From Amycolatopsis sp. cg9 (GTDB taxonomy: Bacteria > Actinomycetota > Actinomycetes > Mycobacteriales > Pseudonocardiaceae), in the NCBI RefSeq assembly GCF_041346945.1, contig NZ_CP166850.1, positions 2,790,001 through 2,854,000 of the forward strand: DNA of 64,000 bases, read 5' to 3'. The notes under the pieces were generated by a model. It was not told the DNA's origin and made no database searches. It saw only the letters and a list, made by a program, of their open reading frames with translations. A program made the translations under genes and the position numbers. How positions within the stretch are numbered: the stretch's first letter is position 1; every line of letters begins with the position of its first letter. Positions 1-9,000 of this stretch are shown here, one piece after another.

Positions 1-1
1 C

Positions 2-268
2 GGCTCCGACCGGTCGTTCGGCTTCCACGCCACCGACGGCGGCGAGCTCTCCGGTGACGAGGTCATCCCCGTCTTCGGCTACTTCGCCGGCCAGGCGGCG
101 CGGATCACGACCACGGTGCACGGCAAGACCGTCGAAGCGAGCTTGGCGAGGTGGAGCGGGGACCCGAACGTGGTCGTCTTCTGGTTCGACCCCGCCGCCG
201 TCCCGAACTCCGCCGTCCTGACGCCGCTGATCGCCTACGACGCCGCCGGGAAGCGGCTCACCAAGTAG
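2..268 (+). CDS. C-terminal fragment of an unknown protein
   Basis: The gene enters from the left edge; only the last 88 codons are visible, ending in TAG. The frame encodes a soluble, beta-rich-looking segment that includes [19 protein letters not shown] and ends in AAGKRLTK. I do not recognise the family. A secreted or lipoprotein domain is possible because the next gene is a Tat-exported peptidase, but nothing in this fragment shows export. The next start is 40 bases downstream on the same strand, so co-transcription is plausible. Confidence 0.6.
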   Translation, partial: GSDRSFGFHATDGGELSGDEVIPVFGYFAGQAARITTTVHGKTVEASLARWSGDPNVVVFWFDPAAVPNSAVLTPLIAYDAAGKRLTK

Positions 269-308
269 GCGGTACCCGCCGGGGCGGTCCGGGCGTAAGA
301 AACCGACC

Positions 309-1697
309 GTGACCTCTCGACGAGCGTTCCTCACCGCGACGGCCGCACTCGGACTGGCGGCGTCGGCGGCCCCGGCCGGTGCCGCCGAACTCGGGGACCG
401 CGGGCCCGGTGCCCCGGTCCGCCCGCAGCGGCCCGGCCCCCAGCTGCGGGCCCTGCTCCGCCAGGTCGACGAACGGCGGATCGAAGCGACCGTGCGGCGG
501 CTGGCCGCGTTCGGCACGCGGCACACGCTGTCCGCGCAGGACGACCCGGTCCGCGGCATCGGCGCCGCGCGCGACTGGCTCTTGGCGCAGTACCGGCAGA
601 TCGCGGCCGCGTCCGGCGGCAGGCTGACCGTCGAGCCGCAGTCGTACGTCCAGCCGCCCGCCGACCGGATCCCGGTGCCGACCACGATCACGAACGTCGT
701 CGCGACGCTGCACGGGGCCACCGACCCGGGGCGCGTGTACGTCGTTTCAGGGCACTACGACTCGCGCCGCACCGACGTCATGGACTCCACCGGGGACGCG
801 CCGGGCGCGGACGACGACGCATCGGGCGTCGCGGTCGCGCTGGAGCTGGCACGGGTGCTCTCGACGCGGCAACCGGCGGCGACGATCGTCTTCGCCGCCG
901 TCGCGGGCGAGGAACAGGGCCTGTACGGCTCGCGGTTCATGGCGCAGCGGTTCAAGGCGGCCGGCACCGACGTCCAGGCGATGTTCACCGACGACATCGT
1001 CGGGTCGAGCCGCGCCGACGACGGCACGCGCGACCCGACGACGATCCGCCTCTTCGCCGAGGGCGTGCCGACGGCGGAGACACCGGCCGAGGCCGCGCTG
1101 CGCCGCAGCATCGGCGGCGAGAACGACTCCCCGCCGCGGCAGCTGGCCCGGTTCGTGAAGTCGGTGGCCGAGAACGACGCGACCGGCATGACGGTCCGGG
1201 TGATCTACCGCCGCGATCGCTACCTGCGCGGCGGCGACCACATCGGCTTCCTGGAGCAGGGCTACCCGGCGGCGCGTTTCACCGAGCCGAACGAGGACTT
1301 CGCGCACCAGCACCAGGACGTCCGCGTGGAGAACGGCGTCCAGTACGGCGACCTGCCGGAGTTCTGCGACTTCCCGTTCATCGCGCGGGTCGCCCGGGTC
1401 AACGGCGCGGCGCTGTGGTCCCTCGCGACGGCGCCGGGCACGCCGAAGGGCGTGAAGATCCGCACGGCGGCGCTGACGAACGACTCGGAACTGCTCTGGG
1501 ACGCCACCCCGGGCGCCGCGGGCTACGAGGTCCTCTGGCGCGAGACGACGGCCCCGGACTGGACCCACGCGATCGACGTCGGCCCGGCCCGGACGGCGAA
1601 GATCGACCTGTCGAAGGACAACGTCTTCTTCGGCGTCCGCGCGGTGGGCCCGGACGGCAGCCGGAGCCCGGCCGCGTTCCCGGCGCCGGTCGGTTAG
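309..1697 (+). CDS. secreted M28-family zinc peptidase with C-terminal Fn3-like domain
   Basis: Predicted extracellular zinc aminopeptidase of family M28, 462 aa from a GTG start. The N-terminus [20 protein letters not shown] is a twin-arginine signal with an Ala-rich cleavage region near residue 28. Metal-site motifs are visible: GHYDSRR (H149, D151), the acidic cluster DDDASG (D168-170) and EEQGLYGS (E201/E202), followed by [20 protein letters not shown]. Residues about 375-462 look like one fibronectin-type-III-like module ([17 protein letters not shown]), which in secreted hydrolases usually aids substrate or surface binding. The natural substrate cannot be inferred from sequence. Confidence 0.88.
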   Translation: MTSRRAFLTATAALGLAASAAPAGAAELGDRGPGAPVRPQRPGPQLRALLRQVDERRIEATVRRLAAFGTRHTLSAQDDPVRGIGAARDWLLAQYRQIAAASGGRLTVEPQSYVQPPADRIPVPTTITNVVATLHGATDPGRVYVVSGHYDSRRTDVMDSTGDAPGADDDASGVAVALELARVLSTRQPAATIVFAAVAGEEQGLYGSRFMAQRFKAAGTDVQAMFTDDIVGSSRADDGTRDPTTIRLFAEGVPTAETPAEAALRRSIGGENDSPPRQLARFVKSVAENDATGMTVRVIYRRDRYLRGGDHIGFLEQGYPAARFTEPNEDFAHQHQDVRVENGVQYGDLPEFCDFPFIARVARVNGAALWSLATAPGTPKGVKIRTAALTNDSELLWDATPGAAGYEVLWRETTAPDWTHAIDVGPARTAKIDLSKDNVFFGVRAVGPDGSRSPAAFPAPVG

Positions 1698-1729
1698 CGC
1701 GGCCCGCGGCCGGTCGGCATGCTGTGCCG

Positions 1730-2671
1730 ATGACCGACCGGGTGCGCAGCAGCGGGGCCTACCTCGCGTACGCGGGGTTCCTGCTGCTGATCACGCCGAC
1801 CGGCTGGCCGCTGCTCTTCGCCGTCGGCACGGCGATCTACGCGGTGGCCGAACAGGACTCCGAAGCCGCGGTCGCCGCGGTGGCCTTCGGCGTGCCCGCG
1901 CTGGTGCTCGGCTGGTTCGGGTGGCGGTTCCTCGGCCGGTCGTGCCGCCGGCTCCCGGACGGCCTGCGCGTGCGCGGGTTCTTCCGCACCCACCGCGTGC
2001 CGTGGCGGGACGTCGTCGACGTCACCGCGACGGAGTTCGAGTCCTACGGCCGGGGCTTCTCCTGGGCCCGCGTCCGGGTGACGTTCCGCCGGGCGGACGG
2101 CGAGGTCCGGACGGTCACCGTGGCGTCGAGCTACCGCTCCGCGACGGTGGGCCGGCGGATGATCCGCGGCTGGTTCCCGCCCGGCCACCGGCTGCACCGG
2201 CCCGCGCCGGGGCCGGTCGCGGCCGTCGACCTGAGCGGCCTGCCGGTGCTGGAGACGCTGCACCCGCAACAGGCCGTGCGCGCTATCCACACCGGCCTGG
2301 ACGCCGCGGCCGGCGCCGGCGCGGTCTACGGCCTGGTGCGCGCTCTCGAAGCGGACCGGTACTGGGTCGCGGTCCCGTGCGCGCTCGTGCTCGCGGGCGT
2401 CGCCTGGCTGGCGCTGCGCATCGCGCGGGCGCGGGTCGACCTGACCGCCGAGGGCCTGGTCAACCACGGGTACTTCCACGACTTCACGGTCGCCGCCGCG
2501 GCGATCGACGACTTCGTGCTCGTCCCCAGCGGAGCCGGGCGAGCCGTGCGGGTCGTGACCACCGGCGGCTCGCGCCAGCCCGCCGCCGGTGCCGGGTTCG
2601 GGGACTACCCCGCCGCTACCCGGGACCGGCTGGCGGCCTGGCGCACCCGAGTCAGGCGGCGGCCTGCGTGA
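1730..2671 (+). CDS. membrane protein with PH-like domain(s), unknown function
   Basis: A 313-aa protein starting at ATG. A hydrophobic pair at the N-terminus (residues about 10-65) is followed by a soluble segment resembling a bacterial PH domain (LRVRGFFRTHRVPWRDVVDV). A second hydrophobic pair (about 185-225) precedes another PH-like stretch (ARVDLTAEGLVNHGYFHDF), so it looks like an internally duplicated TM-PH protein. Its 3' end overlaps the convergent oxidoreductase gene by 20 bases. No enzymatic motif is visible and I assign no role. Confidence 0.7.
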   Translation: MTDRVRSSGAYLAYAGFLLLITPTGWPLLFAVGTAIYAVAEQDSEAAVAAVAFGVPALVLGWFGWRFLGRSCRRLPDGLRVRGFFRTHRVPWRDVVDVTATEFESYGRGFSWARVRVTFRRADGEVRTVTVASSYRSATVGRRMIRGWFPPGHRLHRPAPGPVAAVDLSGLPVLETLHPQQAVRAIHTGLDAAAGAGAVYGLVRALEADRYWVAVPCALVLAGVAWLALRIARARVDLTAEGLVNHGYFHDFTVAAAAIDDFVLVPSGAGRAVRVVTTGGSRQPAAGAGFGDYPAATRDRLAAWRTRVRRRPA

Positions 2672-3608
2672 GCACCTGCTCGACCACGTGGTGCGACGGC
2701 AGGATCAGGTCGCGCTCGGTGTCGGCGTCGATCTTGCCCTCCAGCAGGTCGCAGAACCGGTCCAGCTGGGTGGCCAGCGGCTCGCGGGCGGTGACCAGCT
2801 CCGGGATCTCGATCACCGTCTGCTGGCGGTAGCCGAGGCCGTCCGGGGTGACGGAGTCGTGCGAAACGTGGCGGTAGATCGTGACGTCGCGGCGCAGCAG
2901 GTCGATCTCGATCAGCCGGTCCAGCTCCGAGACCACCAGCGACCGGACCTTCTTCTGGCCCAGCCGCGAGGCCGAAACCGTGGCCAGGCCGGTCGGGAAC
3001 GACAGCACCGTCTCGATGGTGTCCTCGGCGCCCTCGACCGACGACGGGTGGAAGTACCCCGCGCCGGACGTCACGCGCGCCGGGGTCGCGCCGCCGAAGA
3101 ACTGGATCGCCAGGTCGACGTCGTGCACCAGCAGGTCCCACGCGACGCCGGTCTTGATGCGCGGCGCGTACGGGCCGTGGCGGCGGGCCATCAGGTGCAC
3201 CGGCTCGTTCACCAGCGCCCGCGCGGTCATGACCGCCGGGTTGTAGCGCTCCAGGAGCCCGCACATCAGCGGGACGTCCTTCTTCGCCGACAGGCCGACG
3301 ATCTCCTGGGACTTCTCGTAGCTGTTGCAGACCGGCTTTTCCACCAGCATCGGCTTGCCCTGGCCGAGGATCTCCTGCGCCAGGTCGTGGTGCGCCTCGG
3401 TGGCCGACGCCAGCACGACGGCGTCCACATCGGACAGCGAGCCGATCTCCGGGGTCCACCGGGTCTCGTAGCGGTCGGCGACGGCCTTGCCCGCTTCCTC
3501 GCGCGGATCGATCACGCGGACCAGGTCGACGCGCTCGTTCCCGGCGAGCACGCGAGCGTGGAGGGAACCCATGTTCCCGGTACCGACAAGAGCGATCCGA
3601 TGCGTCAT
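2652..3608 (-). CDS. Gfo/Idh/MocA-family NAD(P)-dependent sugar oxidoreductase
   Basis: A 318-aa protein with an N-terminal Rossmann nucleotide site (ALVGTGNMGS) and the family motif MLVEKPV, whose lysine is catalytic in Gfo/Idh enzymes. Its ATG overlaps the TGA of the upstream aminotransferase by four bases, so the two are translationally coupled. Paired Gfo/Idh and DegT enzymes with a neighbouring hexapeptide acyltransferase are known from GnnA/GnnB (UDP-GlcNAc to UDP-GlcNAc3N) and WbpB/WbpE (2,3-diamino sugars). By analogy it would oxidise C3 of a UDP-sugar before transamination. That substrate is inferred from context; other 3-ketosugar routes are possible. Confidence 0.85.
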   Translation of the reverse strand: MTHRIALVGTGNMGSLHARVLAGNERVDLVRVIDPREEAGKAVADRYETRWTPEIGSLSDVDAVVLASATEAHHDLAQEILGQGKPMLVEKPVCNSYEKSQEIVGLSAKKDVPLMCGLLERYNPAVMTARALVNEPVHLMARRHGPYAPRIKTGVAWDLLVHDVDLAIQFFGGATPARVTSGAGYFHPSSVEGAEDTIETVLSFPTGLATVSASRLGQKKVRSLVVSELDRLIEIDLLRRDVTIYRHVSHDSVTPDGLGYRQQTVIEIPELVTAREPLATQLDRFCDLLEGKIDADTERDLILPSHHVVEQVLTQAAA

Positions 3609-4711
3609 GCGCCCAGTACCTCGCGAACGGTTTCGATGATGGTGTCCAGGTCGGACTCGGTCAGGTGCGGGTGCACCGGCAGCGACAGCGCCTGCTCCGA
3701 AACCGCGCGCGCCACCGGGAAGTCCTCGACGCGCGCGCCCGGGATCAGGTCGTGACCCGCGTAGCACTCGTAGTCGAAGACGATCTTGGGGTAGTAGATG
3801 CCGTTGCCGATGCCGCGCTCGGTCAGCGCCGCGGCCAGCTCGTCGCGCGAGAGGAACGCGTGCGGCCCGACCAGCACGGTGTACTGGTGCCACACGTGCT
3901 CGCGGCCCGGCAGCACCTTCGGGACGTCGAGGCCCGGCGTGCCCGCGAGACCCTCCGAGAGCCGCTTCGCGTTGGCCTGGCGGGCGGCGGTCAGCTGGTC
4001 GAGCTTCGCCAGCTGCGGGATGCCGACGGCGGCGTGCAGGTCGGTCATCCGGTAGTTGTGCCCGGCGACCTCGTACTGGTAGCGGGCGCGCATGCCCTGG
4101 TTGCGCAGCACGCGCAGCTTGTCCGCCAGCGCGTCGTCGTCCGTCGTGATGACGCCGCCCTCGGCGGTCGTGATGTTCTTCGTCGCGTAGAGCGAGAAGC
4201 AGCCGATGCCGAACGACCCGGCCTGCTTGCCCTCGAACGACGCCCCGACGGCCTGCGCCGAGTCCTCGATCACCTGGAGGCCGTGCTCGGCGGCCAGCGG
4301 GCCCAGCTTGCCCATGTCCGCGGTCTGGCCGTAGAGGTGCACCGGCATGAGCACCTTGGTGCGGTCGGTGACCGCGGCCGCGACGGCGTCGGGGTCGATC
4401 GCGAAGTCGTCGCGCCGGATGTCGGCGAACCGGACGGTCGCGCCGGCTTCGAGGATCGCGTTCAGCGTCGCGACAAAGGTGAACGGCGAGGTGATGACCT
4501 CGTCACCCGGCTTCAGGTCGAGGACCTGGAGGGCGGCGACCAGTGCGGTGGTCCCGTTGTTGACCGCGATCGCGTGCTTCGTCCCGGAGACGGCCGCGAA
4601 GGCGTCTTCGAAGCGCTTGACCATCGGTCCCTGTGCGATGGCGCCGGAGCGCAGCACCTCGACGACGAGGTCCTCCGCGTCGCGGACGTCGACCACAGTG
4701 ATGGGGATCAT
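3605..4711 (-). CDS. DegT/DnrJ/EryC1/StrS sugar-nucleotide aminotransferase
   Basis: A 368-aa PLP aminotransferase. K178 in [12 protein letters not shown] is the expected Schiff-base lysine, and [11 protein letters not shown] and [16 protein letters not shown] are typical of the family. The start ATG is chosen because homologues begin at this IPIT region; a longer upstream extension has no family character. It is the first gene of a two-gene minus operon that diverges across 149 bases from the LpxA-like gene. With the coupled oxidoreductase it probably forms a GnnB/WbpE-like step making an amino sugar, whose new amine the LpxA-like enzyme could then acylate. Confidence 0.88.
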   Translation of the reverse strand: MIPITVVDVRDAEDLVVEVLRSGAIAQGPMVKRFEDAFAAVSGTKHAIAVNNGTTALVAALQVLDLKPGDEVITSPFTFVATLNAILEAGATVRFADIRRDDFAIDPDAVAAAVTDRTKVLMPVHLYGQTADMGKLGPLAAEHGLQVIEDSAQAVGASFEGKQAGSFGIGCFSLYATKNITTAEGGVITTDDDALADKLRVLRNQGMRARYQYEVAGHNYRMTDLHAAVGIPQLAKLDQLTAARQANAKRLSEGLAGTPGLDVPKVLPGREHVWHQYTVLVGPHAFLSRDELAAALTERGIGNGIYYPKIVFDYECYAGHDLIPGARVEDFPVARAVSEQALSLPVHPHLTESDLDTIIETVREVLGA

Positions 4712-4860
4712 GGGCAGTCTCTCTCGGCAGGCGATTTCGGCGCGTCCGGTACAGTGAGCCGCCGGTTCTGCGCCCGGCCGCCCTGCAACAACGCGGGCCA
4801 CACGTTACCGGGCGCGGTAGCACGCCCAGTACCCAGCCGCCGACGAACGGACGACCACCC
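4712..4860. promoter_or_regulatory. divergent intergenic region of the sugar/acyl cluster
   Basis: These 149 bases separate the two divergent transcription units of the cluster and must hold both promoters. I see no clear operator palindrome and no confident -35/-10 pair. Confidence 0.4.
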
Positions 4861-5580
4861 GTGGCCAACCGCATCCACCCGACCGCCGTCATCGGCGAAG
4901 GTGTCGAACTCGGCGAGGACAACGTGATCGGGCCGTTCGCGGTGATCGTCGGGCCCACCCGCGTCGGCGACGGCAACTGGATCGGCCCGCACGTGACGAT
5001 CGGCACGCCCGGCGAGGACCGCGGCCGCCCCCACCCCGCCGCCTGGGACGAGGCGCCGACCGGTGACCCGGATCACGACGGCCACGGCGTGGTCATCGGC
5101 AGCCGCAACCGCCTCCGCGAGTACGTGAGTGTCCACCAAGGGACCTGGCGGACAACGACGATCGGCAGCGACGGCTACTACCTCCGCAACTCCCACGTCG
5201 CGCACGACTGCCTGGTCGGCGACGCCGTGACGATCGCCTCCAACGCCGTCACGGGTGGCCACTGCCACATCTGGGACGGCGCCAACCTCGGCATGGGCGC
5301 GATCCTGCACCAGAAGGTCGTGATCGGCCCCGGCGCGATGATCGGCATGGGCTCCGCGGTGCGCCGCGAGATCGGCGCGTTCACCATCGCCGTCGGCAAC
5401 CCGGCCCGCGTGACCGGCGTCAACGTGGTGGGCCTGTCCCGCCGGGGCGTCGACGAGGCGACCGTCGAGGCGCTCGGGCCGTGGCTGAAGGGCAAGGAAG
5501 GTCTCCCGGACGTCGCGCTGCCCGAAGACCTCTCTACCTTGGTAAAGGCGTGGGACGCCCGCCCGCGCGAAGAGCACTAG
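4861..5580 (+). CDS. LpxA-like hexapeptide-repeat acyltransferase
   Basis: A 239-aa left-handed beta-helix protein from a GTG start. It follows the LpxA plan closely: IHPTAV and IGPFAVI at the N-terminus, the [11 protein letters not shown] segment, [11 protein letters not shown] and [10 protein letters not shown] near the C-terminus. H115 in HVAHD matches the catalytic histidine of E. coli LpxA (H125). LpxA moves an acyl chain from acyl-ACP onto a UDP-amino sugar. The ACP gene starts 11 bases downstream, supporting acyl-ACP as donor. Actinomycetes do not make lipid A, so the acceptor is more likely the sugar made by the divergent oxidoreductase/aminotransferase pair. Acyl-chain length cannot be read from sequence. 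Confidence 0.85.
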   Translation: MANRIHPTAVIGEGVELGEDNVIGPFAVIVGPTRVGDGNWIGPHVTIGTPGEDRGRPHPAAWDEAPTGDPDHDGHGVVIGSRNRLREYVSVHQGTWRTTTIGSDGYYLRNSHVAHDCLVGDAVTIASNAVTGGHCHIWDGANLGMGAILHQKVVIGPGAMIGMGSAVRREIGAFTIAVGNPARVTGVNVVGLSRRGVDEATVEALGPWLKGKEGLPDVALPEDLSTLVKAWDARPREEH

Positions 5581-5590
5581 GAGTCATCAG

Positions 5591-5836
5591 ATGTCGGAAG
5601 TCGCCCCCAAGCTGCGCGAGGTCTTCGTCGAGGCGCTGGACCTCGACGGCGCTGTGGACGTCGAGAACCTGAAGTACCGCGACATCGAGGCGTGGGACTC
5701 GGTCGGCCACATGGCGCTGGTCGCGGCCATCGAGGACGAGTTCGACGTCGAGTTCGACACCGACCAGGTCATCGACATGTCGAGCTTCAAGGTCGCCGTG
5801 GACATGGTCACCGAGCTCCAGTCGAAGAATGACTGA
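5591..5836 (+). CDS. dedicated acyl carrier protein
   Basis: An 81-aa acidic ACP. Ser37 in AWDSVGHMAL is the phosphopantetheine attachment site (DSxG/H context). An AGGAG ribosome site lies just before the ATG. It overlaps the next gene by eight bases, so it belongs to the operon. It should carry the acyl group processed by the FabG-like, AMP-ligase, LuxE-like and LuxC-like proteins and/or donate to the LpxA-like enzyme. It is a stand-alone pathway ACP and is not adjacent to fatty-acid synthase genes. Confidence 0.9.
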   Translation: MSEVAPKLREVFVEALDLDGAVDVENLKYRDIEAWDSVGHMALVAAIEDEFDVEFDTDQVIDMSSFKVAVDMVTELQSKND

Positions 5837-6560
5837 TCTTTCCGGTCGTGTCGCGCTCGTCACCGGCGGGACGCGGGGGATCGGCCTGGCCACCGCCCGC
5901 GCTTTGGTGGAAGCCGGCGCGACGGTGGTCCTCACCGGCCGTGACGAGGCCCGCGCCAAAGAGGCCGCTTCGGCGGCGGGCGCGGCGGCCGGGCTCGCGC
6001 TGGACGTCACCGACGCGAAGGCCGTGTCTTCGCTGGTCAGGGGCGTCGCGAAGGAGCACGGGAAGCTCGACATCGTCGTGGCCAACGCCGGGATCATGGA
6101 GGACGCGCTCCTCGGCATGATCAAGGAAGAGCTCGTCGACACGACGCTGAGCACGAACGTCGCCGGCACGCTGCACACCGTCCAGGCCGCGGCCCGGGCG
6201 ATGATGCGGAAGAAGACCGGCTCGATCGTGGTGCTCGCCTCGATCGTCGGCGAGCACGGGAGCGCCGGTCAGACGGTGTACGCGGCCTCGAAGGCGGCGG
6301 TGGCGAACGTCGCGAAGTCGGCGGCGAAGGAGCTCGGCCGGTCCGGCATCCGCGTGAACGCGGTCGCGCCGGGCGTGATCGAGACCGACCTGACCGCGGG
6401 GCTGAGCGAAGACGCGAAGGCGGAGAACGCCGGCAAGACGCCGCTCGGGCGCCTCGGCCGCGCGGAAGAAGTGGCGAACGCGATCCGGTTCCTGGTGAGT
6501 GATGAAGCTTCGTTCATCACCGGTCAGGTGCTGGGCGTCGACGGAGGCTTGGTGCTGTGA
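5829..6560 (+). CDS. FabG-like short-chain reductase (3-oxoacyl-ACP reductase type)
   Basis: A 243-aa classical SDR: TGGTRGIG cofactor motif at the N-terminus, NAGI, the Ser of VLASIVGE, the active-site pair YAASKAA, and VAPGVIETDL. The C-terminus SFITGQVLGVDGG is typical of FabG. It lies directly after and overlaps the ACP gene, so reduction of a 3-oxoacyl-ACP to 3-hydroxyacyl-ACP is the likely reaction. It could instead reduce an aldehyde or a ketosugar. Confidence 0.8.
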   Translation: MTDLSGRVALVTGGTRGIGLATARALVEAGATVVLTGRDEARAKEAASAAGAAAGLALDVTDAKAVSSLVRGVAKEHGKLDIVVANAGIMEDALLGMIKEELVDTTLSTNVAGTLHTVQAAARAMMRKKTGSIVVLASIVGEHGSAGQTVYAASKAAVANVAKSAAKELGRSGIRVNAVAPGVIETDLTAGLSEDAKAENAGKTPLGRLGRAEEVANAIRFLVSDEASFITGQVLGVDGGLVL

Positions 6561-7951
6561 CGCTGTTGGGTGCGGGAGCCCGGCTGGTCGATGTGGCCGG
6601 GGGCCGCACGCTGGCGGGCGCGGAACTGTCGGCCGAGGTCGGCAGGCGGATGGACGAGCTGGCCGCACTGCCGGTCGGCGTCGTGTTCGCGCGGATGTCG
6701 GTCGACCTGCCGAGCGTGCTGACCTACCTGGGCGCGTTCGAATCCGGCCGGGCGATCGCGCTGATCGACCCGGCGCTGGACGCCGACGTGCTGGCCGGGC
6801 TGGTCTCGCGCTTCCGGCCGGCGGCGGTGCTGGCGGCTTCGGGCGACGCGCCGGACGGCTACACCGCGCAGGGCGCCGACTGGGTCCGGACGAGCGCCGA
6901 GGGCGTCCGGCCGCACCCCGACCTCGCCGTCCTGCTCCCGACCAGCGGGTCGACCGGCAACCCGAAGCTCGTGCGGCTCTCGCGGCAGGCGATCCTGGCC
7001 AACGCCGACGCCATCGCGCAGGTGCTGCACATCGACTCGGACGAGGTCGCGCCCACCTGCCTGCCGCTGCACTACAGCTACGGCCTGTCGGTGCTGAACT
7101 CGCACCTGGTGCGCGACGCGACCATCGTGATCGAGCCGTCTGGCGTGCTCGGCCGCGGCTTCTGGGACGCGGTGAACACGTACGGCGTCACGTCCCTTTC
7201 GGGCGTCCCGTACCACTACGAAATGCTGCGGCGGCTCAAGTTCGACCCCGCGAAGTACCCGACGCTGCGCACCCTGACGCAGGCCGGCGGGAAGCTGCGA
7301 GACGACCTGATCGCCGAGTTCAACGAGAAGATGCTGGCCGTCGGCGGCCGGATGTACGTGATGTACGGCCAGACCGAGGCGGCGCCGCGGATGACGACGG
7401 TGCCCGCCGAACGGCTGGCCGAAAAGCTCGGTTCCGCCGGGCCGGCGCTGCCGGGCGGCAAGTTCGCCGTCCGCCGCGACGACGGGTCGGAGACCACGCA
7501 CCCCAAAATCGTCGGTGAGGTCGTCTACCGTGGGCCCAATGTGATGCTGGGTTACGCGGACGACGAGTCCGGCCTGGCCAAGGGCGACGAATACGGCGGC
7601 GTGCTCGCCACCGGTGACCTCGGGTACCTCGACGAAGAGGGGTACCTGTTCATCACCGGGCGGCTCAAGCGCATCGGCAAGGTGTTCGGCAACCGCGTGA
7701 GCCTCGACGACCTCGAGCAGGCGGCCCGCACGGCGGCGGTCGGGATCGACGTCGTGGCGGCGGTGCCCGCCGGCGACAAGGTCGTGCTGTTCGCCGAGGG
7801 TGTCGACAAGGACATCTGCAAGGACGCGTCGCGGGCGCTGTCCGAGCGGCTGCACCTGCACGCCAGCGGCTTCGACGTGCGCCCGATCGAAACCGTGCCG
7901 CTGCTGGCCAGCGGCAAGATCGACTACCGGTCATTGGAGGCGCAGGTATGA
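6557..7951 (+). CDS. AMP-dependent acyl synthetase/ligase
   Basis: A 464-aa ANL-superfamily enzyme from a GTG whose bases overlap the preceding TGA; a GGAGG lies upstream. Motifs: P-loop-like TSGSTGNPKLV, MYGQTEAAPRM, TGDLGYLDEEGYLFITGR and the C-terminal SGKIDY with the expected catalytic lysine K454. It is shorter than most fatty-acyl-CoA synthetases. In this operon it probably activates a carboxylic acid as acyl-AMP for loading onto the ACP or CoA. Its substrate is unknown. Confidence 0.8.
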   Translation: MTLLGAGARLVDVAGGRTLAGAELSAEVGRRMDELAALPVGVVFARMSVDLPSVLTYLGAFESGRAIALIDPALDADVLAGLVSRFRPAAVLAASGDAPDGYTAQGADWVRTSAEGVRPHPDLAVLLPTSGSTGNPKLVRLSRQAILANADAIAQVLHIDSDEVAPTCLPLHYSYGLSVLNSHLVRDATIVIEPSGVLGRGFWDAVNTYGVTSLSGVPYHYEMLRRLKFDPAKYPTLRTLTQAGGKLRDDLIAEFNEKMLAVGGRMYVMYGQTEAAPRMTTVPAERLAEKLGSAGPALPGGKFAVRRDDGSETTHPKIVGEVVYRGPNVMLGYADDESGLAKGDEYGGVLATGDLGYLDEEGYLFITGRLKRIGKVFGNRVSLDDLEQAARTAAVGIDVVAAVPAGDKVVLFAEGVDKDICKDASRALSERLHLHASGFDVRPIETVPLLASGKIDYRSLEAQV

Positions 7952-9000
7952 GCGTGTTCACTCGGTCGCAGGCCGACCGGGAGGCCTTGCTGCTGCCCGA
8001 GCTCGCCGCGCTGACGGCCCACCACCGGGCGAATTCCGAAGGCTACGAGCGCATCCTGTCGTCGCTGGGAATCGCGCCGGACGCGACTTTCGGCTCGATC
8101 GCCGACCTGCCGTGGCTGCCGGTGCGGATGTTCAAGACGCACGACCTCAAGTCGGTGCCGGACAGCGAGGTCTTCAAGACGCTGACGTCGTCGGGCACCA
8201 CCGGCGCCGGCGCGTCGCGGATCTACCTCGACAAGGAGGCGGCGGGCGCGCAGACCAAGCAGCTCGGCGCGACCCTGCAGGAGGTCCTCGGCGGCGAGCG
8301 GCTGCCGATGCTGATGGTCGACACCATCGGCATCATCAAGAACCGGCGCTCGTTCTCCGCGCGCGGCGCGGGCGTGCTGGGCATGGCGAACTTCGGCCGC
8401 AAGCACACGTACGTGCTCGACGAGAACGACCAGCCGGACGTCGAGGCCGTCAAGAAGTTCCTGGCCGAGTACGGCGACAAGCCCTTCCTGATCTTCGGCT
8501 TCACGTTCATGGTGTGGCAGTTCCTCTACGAGGTCGCCCGCGACCACGGCCTCGACCTGTCGAACGGCATCCTCATCCACAGCGGCGGCTGGAAGAAGCT
8601 GATCGACCGCGCGGTCGACAACACCGAGTTCCGCCGTCGCTTCAAGGAGGACACCGGGCTCACCCGGATCCACAACTACTACGGGATGATCGAGCAGATC
8701 GGCACCGTGTTCCTCGAGGGGCCGTCCGGCAACTCGCTGTACTGCCCGGACTTCGCCGACGTCGTGATCCGGAACCCGGAGACGTGGGAAGAGCAGCCGG
8801 TCGGCGAGCCGGGCGTGATCGAGGTCGTCTCGACGCTGCCGCGGTCGTACCCGGGCCACGTGCTGCTGACCGAAGACCTCGGCGTCTACCACGGGATCGA
8901 CGACGGCGACTGGCCCGGCAAGCACTTCTCCGTGCTCGGCCGGCTGCCCAAGGCCGAGGCCCGCGGCTGCTCGGACACCTTCTCGGGAGCGGCGGCGTGA
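7948..9000 (+). CDS. LuxE-like acyl-protein synthetase
   Basis: A 350-aa protein of the LuxE / acyl-protein-synthetase family, itself ANL-related (LTSSGTTGAGASRIYLD). LuxE activates a fatty acid with ATP and holds it on a Cys near the C-terminus before passing it to LuxC. Here C341, in ARGCSD ten residues from the end, is well placed for that role. It overlaps the upstream ligase stop by four bases, and LuxC starts at the GTGA overlapping its own stop. No luciferase genes are nearby, so light production is not implied. Confidence 0.78.
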   Translation: MSVFTRSQADREALLLPELAALTAHHRANSEGYERILSSLGIAPDATFGSIADLPWLPVRMFKTHDLKSVPDSEVFKTLTSSGTTGAGASRIYLDKEAAGAQTKQLGATLQEVLGGERLPMLMVDTIGIIKNRRSFSARGAGVLGMANFGRKHTYVLDENDQPDVEAVKKFLAEYGDKPFLIFGFTFMVWQFLYEVARDHGLDLSNGILIHSGGWKKLIDRAVDNTEFRRRFKEDTGLTRIHNYYGMIEQIGTVFLEGPSGNSLYCPDFADVVIRNPETWEEQPVGEPGVIEVVSTLPRSYPGHVLLTEDLGVYHGIDDGDWPGKHFSVLGRLPKAEARGCSDTFSGAAA